A program made the position numbers and the translations under genes. The notes beneath the pieces were generated by a model, which worked only from the letters and a program-made list of their open reading frames with translations, was not told where the DNA came from and ran no database searches. This document shows, piece by piece, positions 58,907 to 64,000 of a stretch of 64,000 nucleotides of DNA. The stretch is from an uncultured Bifidobacterium sp. (GTDB lineage: Bacteria; Actinomycetota; Actinomycetes; Actinomycetales; Bifidobacteriaceae): positions 1 through 64,000 of the forward strand of contig NZ_CALYOY010000006.1 of the NCBI RefSeq assembly GCF_945269915.1, read 5' to 3'. Every line of letters begins with the position of its first letter. The stretch's first letter is position 1.

Positions 58907-59791
58907 TCATCTGGGCCTGGAAGCAGCGATTCTGCTGGCCTGGCCGGCCAGGGAGTCCAGGCGCCCCAGCTCCTGACGATTGGCCTGGTCCATGGACTGC
59001 CTCATTCGCTTCAGGGTGTCCTGCCCATACCGCCTGTCGGCTGCGGCCCCGATCAGAAAGTCCGCGATGGCAGGATTCTTAGGGAGGAGGGACCCATGCA
59101 TGTAGGTGCCGATCACCTTCTTCCGGCGAGCGCCTTCGGTATGGTCCCTGCCGTTGTTGCCGCGACCTTCCTGATTCACCGTCCCCAAGGGTTGAGCACC
59201 CTCCCCAAGGTAGGTCAGACCCGAATGGTTCTCGTAGCCGACCACCTGGCCGAAGTCGGGGCTCTGCTCCACCAGGTTCCCGATCATCCGGTCCGACCGG
59301 GCCACCGTGTGCACATCCAGGATGCCGATGCCCTCCAGACGTTCATGGTCCGAGGTCTCGAAATAATGGCCGAAGAGCTGATACAGTCCACAGATCATCA
59401 GCATGGGGACCCCCTGTTCGGCCAGGTTTCCGAGAAGGGGACCCCTCCGATGGAGGTCCTGGATGATTCGTTCCTGGCCATGGTCCTGGCCACCACCCCC
59501 CAGGATCAGATCGACCTGGTCGGGCCAGGGGTCACCGGGATTGTAATAGTGGACCACCGGTCGGAATCCATAGAGCTCGGCCCGCCGGGTCACGCTGAGG
59601 ATGTTGCCCGAGTCCCCGTAGATGTTCATGTCTCGATGGTAGAGGGAGAGGATATGCAGGGCCGGCCGATCCATGACCGAGGCCATCGTCCTGTTCTCGC
59701 CTGCTTCTCCTGTCCGGGGTCCACCGGCCTTGCCGGTCAGGGTATCCGCCATCTTCCCGCTTTCCTCTCTGGGATTCGCCACCATGCTCAT
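58907..59791 (-). CDS. gatD: Lipid II isoglutaminyl synthase, glutamine amidotransferase subunit
   Basis: A 294-aa class I amidotransferase-like protein that supplies ammonia to MurT for amidation of the D-glutamate of lipid II. ILSLYHRDMNIYGDSGN opens the domain, Cys134 in MLMICGLYQLFG is the nucleophile and the histidine lies in GTYMHGSLLPKNP. About 40 residues precede the usual start (MDRPALHILSLY). The ATG overlaps the murT stop (ATGA), matching the fixed murT-gatD pair. Confidence 0.93.
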   Translation of the reverse strand: MSMVANPREESGKMADTLTGKAGGPRTGEAGENRTMASVMDRPALHILSLYHRDMNIYGDSGNILSVTRRAELYGFRPVVHYYNPGDPWPDQVDLILGGGGQDHGQERIIQDLHRRGPLLGNLAEQGVPMLMICGLYQLFGHYFETSDHERLEGIGILDVHTVARSDRMIGNLVEQSPDFGQVVGYENHSGLTYLGEGAQPLGTVNQEGRGNNGRDHTEGARRKKVIGTYMHGSLLPKNPAIADFLIGAAADRRYGQDTLKRMRQSMDQANRQELGRLDSLAGQASRIAASRPR

Positions 59792-61188
59792 GCCCCCACT
59801 CCGGCATCACTGACCGTGGTCACACGACCAAGCTCCGCCCGCAGGCGCAGCATGGATGTGTAGGTGCAGTAGATTCGCTTGGGTCGGCCGGGATGTGCAT
59901 CCAGGAAGGTGGCCAGAGCCTGGTCCAGGTCGGTCTCGACCCGGTCCACGGGCACCTGTTCATAGGCCAGGCGGAGGGCCATGTCGTAGGCCCGGGTGCC
60001 GGAGACCATGGCCACACCGGACTTCCTGAGCGAGGTGAAGTCCACATCCCAGAGCCAGCTCATGTCGCGCCCGTCGGCGTAGTCGTCACGAATGGCGATC
60101 ATCGTATCCCGACCGTCAGGGTCGAAGGAGGAGAGTGCCAGCCTGAATCCCATCGGGTTCTTGACCAGGACCAGCTCCACCGACGCCCCCTGATAGGTGA
60201 TGACCTCACCACGACCAAAGGCCGGAGTCACCTGGGCCAGGGCCTGCATCAGCCGTTGATCGTCCGGTTCATGATCCGCCAGGACGGAACGGACCAGGGT
60301 CAGGGCGGCCGCGGCGTTGTAGAGGTTGTAGACCCCCTCCAAGCGCACGTCGGTCTCCAGACGCCGCCCATCCACCCGGAAGGCAGCCCGGTGGTCCATG
60401 ACCTTCTCCAGAACCACGTCCGCAGGCAGGTGGTGACCGGGCCGGACGGCGGGGGAAGCCTCGGATCCCTTGTCGTTCATTGACCCCTCAGCCTCAACCC
60501 GGGCATGCATGTCATCATCGGTCGGGAAGTATGTCAGCAGGTCATCGGACAGACCGAAGTAGGCCACCCGGGTCTTGGCCGGGGTCTGCGCAGCCAGGGC
60601 GGAGATACGAGGATCCTCCCTGTTCAGGACCACGGTGCCGGTGGTGACCTTGGCCACCTGGGCCAGGAGCCTGGCGGTGGTATCGATTTCACCGAACCGG
60701 TCCAGCTGGTCACGCATGACGTTGAGGAGGAGGGCGTAACGGGGCTTGACCTGTCTGACGAAGTGGACGGCATAGGCCTCGTCCAGCTCCAGCACGGCGA
60801 CGTCGGCATCCAGCCTCCCACCCAGGCCAAGGGTGGAGACCAGGGCCGACACCACTCCCCGGGTGAAGTTGGACCCGGTCGGGTTGGTGAAGACCTTCAG
60901 ACCAAGGGATTCCAGCATGGAGGCCACCATCCGGGTGGTGGTGGTCTTCCCGTTGGTCCCCGAGACCAGGACCACCCCTCTGGGCAGACGGGAAAGGGTA
61001 CGGGCCAGGAAGGTCGGATCGATCCGCTCGACCACCCGCCCCGGCAGGGCCGAACCCCCATGATGGGTCAGCCTGGAGACGGCGCGAACCGTCTTTCCCG
61101 CTGGCAGGGCCAGGAAGGAGTACCAGTGCCGCATGGGGGAAGGCCTGCGCTCCTGCCGCCCCTTTCCCGACGTCTCCTGCCGAGCCAT
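59788..61188 (-). CDS. murT: Lipid II isoglutaminyl synthase, Mur ligase-like subunit
   Basis: A 466-aa Mur-ligase-like ATPase that amidates lipid II with GatD. The P-loop VSGTNGKTTTTRM lies at residues 75-87, followed by FTNPTGSNFTRGV and LELDEAYAVHFV. The C-terminal DUF1727-like domain has VKNPMGF and DDYADGRDMSWLWDVDF. The expected four-cysteine zinc finger in the middle domain is absent: residues 210-265 contain no cysteine. It starts 2 bases after the dnaB stop. Confidence 0.93.
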   Translation of the reverse strand: MARQETSGKGRQERRPSPMRHWYSFLALPAGKTVRAVSRLTHHGGSALPGRVVERIDPTFLARTLSRLPRGVVLVSGTNGKTTTTRMVASMLESLGLKVFTNPTGSNFTRGVVSALVSTLGLGGRLDADVAVLELDEAYAVHFVRQVKPRYALLLNVMRDQLDRFGEIDTTARLLAQVAKVTTGTVVLNREDPRISALAAQTPAKTRVAYFGLSDDLLTYFPTDDDMHARVEAEGSMNDKGSEASPAVRPGHHLPADVVLEKVMDHRAAFRVDGRRLETDVRLEGVYNLYNAAAALTLVRSVLADHEPDDQRLMQALAQVTPAFGRGEVITYQGASVELVLVKNPMGFRLALSSFDPDGRDTMIAIRDDYADGRDMSWLWDVDFTSLRKSGVAMVSGTRAYDMALRLAYEQVPVDRVETDLDQALATFLDAHPGRPKRIYCTYTSMLRLRAELGRVTTVSDAGVGA

Positions 61189-61190
61189 GA

Positions 61191-62606
61191 TCAGACACCT
61201 CCCTGCTGATAATCCTGGGGCATGTCCTTGAACTTGGACTTCTCGCCCAGGAAGGCCAACTGGAAGGTCTCGGTGGGGCCGTTACGGTGCTTGGCCAGGA
61301 TGATGTCGGCCTCGCCCGGACGGTCCTCCTTGTCGTAGAAGTCAGGCCTATGGACCAGGAAGACCACATCGGCGTCCTGCTCGATGGAACCCGATTCACG
61401 CAGATCGGAGAGCATGGGCTTTTTGTCGTTACGCATTTCAGGACCGCGGTTGAGCTGGCTCAGGGCCACCACCGGAACCTCCAGCTCCTTGGCCAGGAGC
61501 TTCAGGGCACGGGAGAAGTCCGAGACCTCCTGCTGGCGGGACTCCACCCGCTTGCCCGAGGTCATCAGCTGGAGGTAATCGATGACGACCAACTTCAGGT
61601 CGTTGGTCTGCTTGAGCCGACGGCACTTGGCCCGGATCTCCATCAGGCTCATGTTGGGGGAATCATCCAGGAAGAGGGGGGCCTCCTGGAGTTTGCTCCA
61701 GAAATTGTTGAGGGTGTTCCACCGCTCCGGGGTGATGTCGTCGGCCCTGCGCAGGGCGACCAGGGGGATGTCGGTCTCGGCCGAGATGATGCGCTGGGCC
61801 AGCTCGGTCTTGCTCATCTCCAGGGAAAAGACGACGGTGGTCATGTGGTGATGGAGGGCTGCTGCGCGGGCGAAGTCGATGCCCAGGGTCGACTTGCCCA
61901 TGGCCGGACGACCTGCCACAACGATCATCTGGCCGGGCTGGAGGCCCTGGGTCATGTCGTCGATGCTCTTGAACCCGGTGGGTACGCCGCGCTCGACCAG
62001 GCCGTTCTGCAACTTGTCCAGCTGTTCCAGGGTGTCATGGACCACCGGCCCGATGGCTTCGTAATCCTGGCGGACCTTCCCCACGCTCATCTCGTAGACC
62101 TCGGCCTGGGCCAGGTTGACGATGTCCTCGGCCTGGGACCCCTCGGCCGAGTATCCCAACTGGGCAATCTTGGTGCCTGCGGCGATGACGTTACGGAGGA
62201 TGGCCCTCTGATGGACGATTTCGGCGTAGTACGTAGCGTTTGCGGCCGTAGGGACCGCGGCCACCAGGGAGTGGAGGTAGTCGGTACCGCCCACCTTCTC
62301 CAGATCGCCGGACTTGAGGAGCTCGTTGGCCACCAGGACGGCATCCACCGGCTGGGAGGCCGAGAAGAGTGTGATGATGGCCTCGTAGATGGTCTGGTGC
62401 TTGGGCTGGTAGAAGTCGGAGACGTCGATCATCTGGCTGACCTCGCCGATGGCATCCTTACTCATCAGCATGCCGCCAAGAACGGCCATCTCGGAATCGT
62501 CATCATGCGGAGGCACCCGGTCGAAGAGCACATCACGCGAGTCTTCACCCTCGCGAGGTGGACGCAGCTCGGGGTGGGTGTAATCGGTAAAGTTGTCAGA
62601 AGCCAT
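61191..62606 (-). CDS. dnaB: Replicative DNA helicase
   Basis: A 471-aa hexameric helicase. The N-terminal domain starts PHDDDSEMAVLGGMLMSKDA; the RecA-like domain has Walker A GRPAMGKST, Walker B VIDYLQLM and QEVSDFSRALKLLAKEL. It has no intein. I use the ATG at 62606 (MASDNF); the frame is open further upstream but not family-like. On the reverse strand TAGAAT lies 7 bases before this ATG without a ribosome site, so it may be leaderless. murT and gatD follow as one operon. Confidence 0.96.
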   Translation of the reverse strand: MASDNFTDYTHPELRPPREGEDSRDVLFDRVPPHDDDSEMAVLGGMLMSKDAIGEVSQMIDVSDFYQPKHQTIYEAIITLFSASQPVDAVLVANELLKSGDLEKVGGTDYLHSLVAAVPTAANATYYAEIVHQRAILRNVIAAGTKIAQLGYSAEGSQAEDIVNLAQAEVYEMSVGKVRQDYEAIGPVVHDTLEQLDKLQNGLVERGVPTGFKSIDDMTQGLQPGQMIVVAGRPAMGKSTLGIDFARAAALHHHMTTVVFSLEMSKTELAQRIISAETDIPLVALRRADDITPERWNTLNNFWSKLQEAPLFLDDSPNMSLMEIRAKCRRLKQTNDLKLVVIDYLQLMTSGKRVESRQQEVSDFSRALKLLAKELEVPVVALSQLNRGPEMRNDKKPMLSDLRESGSIEQDADVVFLVHRPDFYDKEDRPGEADIILAKHRNGPTETFQLAFLGEKSKFKDMPQDYQQGGV

Positions 62607-62613
62607 AGGTCCG

Positions 62614-62619
62614 ATTCTA
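62614..62619 (-). promoter_or_regulatory. -10 element of dnaB
   Basis: TAGAAT on the reverse strand ends 7 bases before the dnaB ATG. The -35 region is weak. Confidence 0.4.
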
Positions 62620-62811
62620 CGGACGGCACCCGTCACACGCGACAGTTCACCAGGTTTTGGCTCAAGGCTTTTTCCAGCCCTGCACAAGGGGATGAAACCC
62701 CCGGTCCGGGTCCTGCCGGGGATCCTGCCAGGAAGGTTCGTCACCATTACTTCACATCCACAGGCATGTCGCCAAGGAACCCGACCGGGAGTGACCTGGA
62801 CCACATCTGCC

Positions 62812-62904
62812 TGTGCATAAGAAGAAAAGTTATCCACATTTTAGGCGTGTCTTAGAGGATATGTCTTAAACTTATCCACCTCATGGGTATAACTGTGTGG
62901 AAAA
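62812..62904. promoter_or_regulatory. Cluster of four DnaA-box-like sites
   Basis: TTATGCACA on the reverse strand (62812-62820), TTATCCACA (62830-62838) and TTATCCACC (62872-62880) on the forward strand, and TTTTCCACA on the reverse strand (62896-62904) lie within 93 bases. The first two fit the 9-base DnaA consensus exactly. AT-rich sequence lies between the second and third. Confidence 0.6.
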
Positions 62905-63024
62905 CCTGGGGATAGGGCTCTCCTGCGCGAGTGGCTGTTGCCACTTACTCATAAAGGTGCTAAGGCATCACCTACCAGCCATGATGAGGACCCGAGAGGG
63001 AGAGGACCGAGCCGGGGTTGTAGC

Positions 63025-64000
63025 ATGACATCCGTGACTTCACCAGATCAGGACCACCCGGGGACCGAATCCAGCAAGAGGCACCAAGACCTTTCCGTCT
63101 ATGCCACCATCGCCTCCCTGGCCATCCCCACCTTCGGGCAACTGATCGCCGAGCCGCTCTTCGTCATGATCGACACCGGCATCGTCGGCCACGTCAGCGA
63201 TCAGGCCCTGGCCGGCCTCTCCATCGGATCCACCGTGGTCCTGACCACCGTCGGCCTCTGCGTCTTCCTGGCCTACGGGACCACCTCCCAGGTGGCCCGC
63301 CTGATGGGTGCCGGCCGCCGCAAGGAGGGGATGGAGACCGGAGTCGACGGGATGTGGCTTGCCTTCATCATCGGTGTAGCGGTCTGCGCCATCCTGATGT
63401 TCTTCAGCCGACCCCTCTGCTCGGTCATGGGGGCCTCCGGGCTGGTCCTGGATGCCGCAGAGCAGTATCTGGAAACGCTGATCTTCGGCCTGCCCGCCAT
63501 GCTCCTGGTCTATGCGGCCAACGGCATCTTCCGCGGCCTGCAGAAGGTCAACATCACCATGGTCTCCGCCATATCAGGCGCCGTCCTGAACACAATCCTG
63601 GAGGTCCTCTTCGTCTTCGGCCTCCACATGGGCATCCTTGGCTCCGGCTTGGCCACCCTGATCGCCGAATGGTACATGGGGATCCTCCTGACCATCCCCG
63701 CCCTGGTCTGGGCCAGGCGGGAAGGGGCCAGCCTGAGACCCAGGCTGAGCGGAATAGCCAACAGCATGGGCGATGGTTTCCCCCTCTTCCTGCGTACCCT
63801 GGCCCTGCGCATCTGCCTGGTCATGACCGTGGTCGCCGCCGCCCATCTGGGCGATCAGGTCCTGGCCGCCTATCAGGGGGTCAACTCGGCCTGGAACTTC
63901 GGCCTGAACATGCTGGACGCGGTCGGCATCGCCGGACAGTCCCTGGTGGCCACCGAACTGGGGGCCCGCCATAAGGCCAAAGCCCGGATGATGACGGACC
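63025..64000 (+). CDS. MATE-family efflux transporter, 5' part
   Basis: A frame open from ATG 63025 to the window edge codes for at least 325 residues of a multidrug and toxin extrusion protein. The pattern LAIPTFGQLIAEPLFVMIDTGIVGHV and GIFRGLQKVNITMVSAISG are typical of DinF/NorM-like carriers, with at least eight hydrophobic helices. No close ribosome site precedes the ATG; GGGAGAGG is about 20 bases away. It is divergent from dnaB, with DnaA-box-like sites between them. The gene continues past 64000. Confidence 0.85.
   Translation, partial: MTSVTSPDQDHPGTESSKRHQDLSVYATIASLAIPTFGQLIAEPLFVMIDTGIVGHVSDQALAGLSIGSTVVLTTVGLCVFLAYGTTSQVARLMGAGRRKEGMETGVDGMWLAFIIGVAVCAILMFFSRPLCSVMGASGLVLDAAEQYLETLIFGLPAMLLVYAANGIFRGLQKVNITMVSAISGAVLNTILEVLFVFGLHMGILGSGLATLIAEWYMGILLTIPALVWARREGASLRPRLSGIANSMGDGFPLFLRTLALRICLVMTVVAAAHLGDQVLAAYQGVNSAWNFGLNMLDAVGIAGQSLVATELGARHKAKARMMTD

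Noticed and set aside
61191-62606. Intein in DnaB
   Set aside because: The protein is 471 aa with a continuous RecA-like core; nothing is inserted after the P-loop.
62812-63024. Primary chromosomal origin of replication
   Set aside because: The boxes are suggestive, but dnaA, dnaN, recF and gyrase genes are absent and dnaB is not a reliable origin marker. I report a DnaA-box cluster only.
62930-63024. Guanidine or other riboswitch upstream of the MATE gene
   Set aside because: Two small hairpins (AGTGGC/GCCACT and AGGTG/CACCT) are present, but none of the conserved riboswitch core sequences is seen.

Overview
The window is a 64 kb stretch of a high-GC Gram-positive chromosome. Gene content points to the family Bifidobacteriaceae, most likely a Bifidobacterium. 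It has an actinobacterial topA with a lysine-rich tail and no zinc fingers, an actinobacterial inositol-1-phosphate synthase, a long LeuA, MurT/GatD, the Tad pilus cluster in its actinobacterial order, and an aspartokinase split into two genes. Species cannot be decided from the sequence alone. There is no phage, insertion sequence or CRISPR array. The only clearly decayed DNA is at 24.7-26.7 kb.

Layout. 0-3.5 kb: tRNA-Lys, formate-THF ligase (fhs), C69 dipeptidase. 3.9-9.7 kb: a phosphotransferase module in which ptsI heads an operon with EIIA, EIIB and EIIC of the ascorbate (Ula) family, while ptsH and a LacI regulator are transcribed divergently. 9.8-16.4 kb: topA-tmk-holB with 4-base overlaps, a PAP2 phosphatase and SRP RNA. 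16.6-24.6 kb: glf, ino1, a class A penicillin-binding protein, leuA and a DUF5701-like gene. 24.7-26.7 kb: remnants of a TetR regulator and a UDP-sugar-dependent glycosyltransferase. 26.8-32.5 kb: MFS transporter, PfkB kinase, UlaD-type decarboxylase and phosphotriesterase-type lactonase, divergent from a SorC regulator. 32.8-39.2 kb: dnaX-recR-aspartokinase-ACT subunit-asd. 39.2-44.1 kb: Tad/Flp pilus genes. 45-49.1 kb: ppk, a Nudix/histidine-phosphatase fusion and an unknown gene, with a candidate small RNA on each side. 49.7-58.6 kb: upp, a repeat-bearing unknown protein, an orphan FtsX-type permease, GDPD, aldo/keto reductase, UbiB and a phasin-like protein. 58.9-64 kb: dnaB-murT-gatD, a DnaA-box cluster and the start of a MATE transporter.

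How the genes work together. The Ula-type PTS would give an intracellular sugar-acid lactone phosphate. The lactonase and UlaD-like decarboxylase 22 kb away could open and decarboxylate it to a pentulose 5-phosphate, which would feed the bifid shunt. Alternatively the local MFS transporter and PfkB kinase make this a separate non-PTS route. The decarboxylase has an unusual active site: the signature DxKxxD reads DxRxxE.

Other points of interest are two candidate structured small RNAs (about 44756-44917 and 49223-49313), four genes whose -10 element lies 6-8 bases before the start codon (leaderless transcripts), a G13 tract upstream of the pilus operon, four DnaA-box-like sites beside dnaB, a thymidylate kinase with a 100-residue acidic tail, and a MurT without the usual cysteine zinc site. 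All assignments come from reading the sequence and remembered family features; no database search was run.
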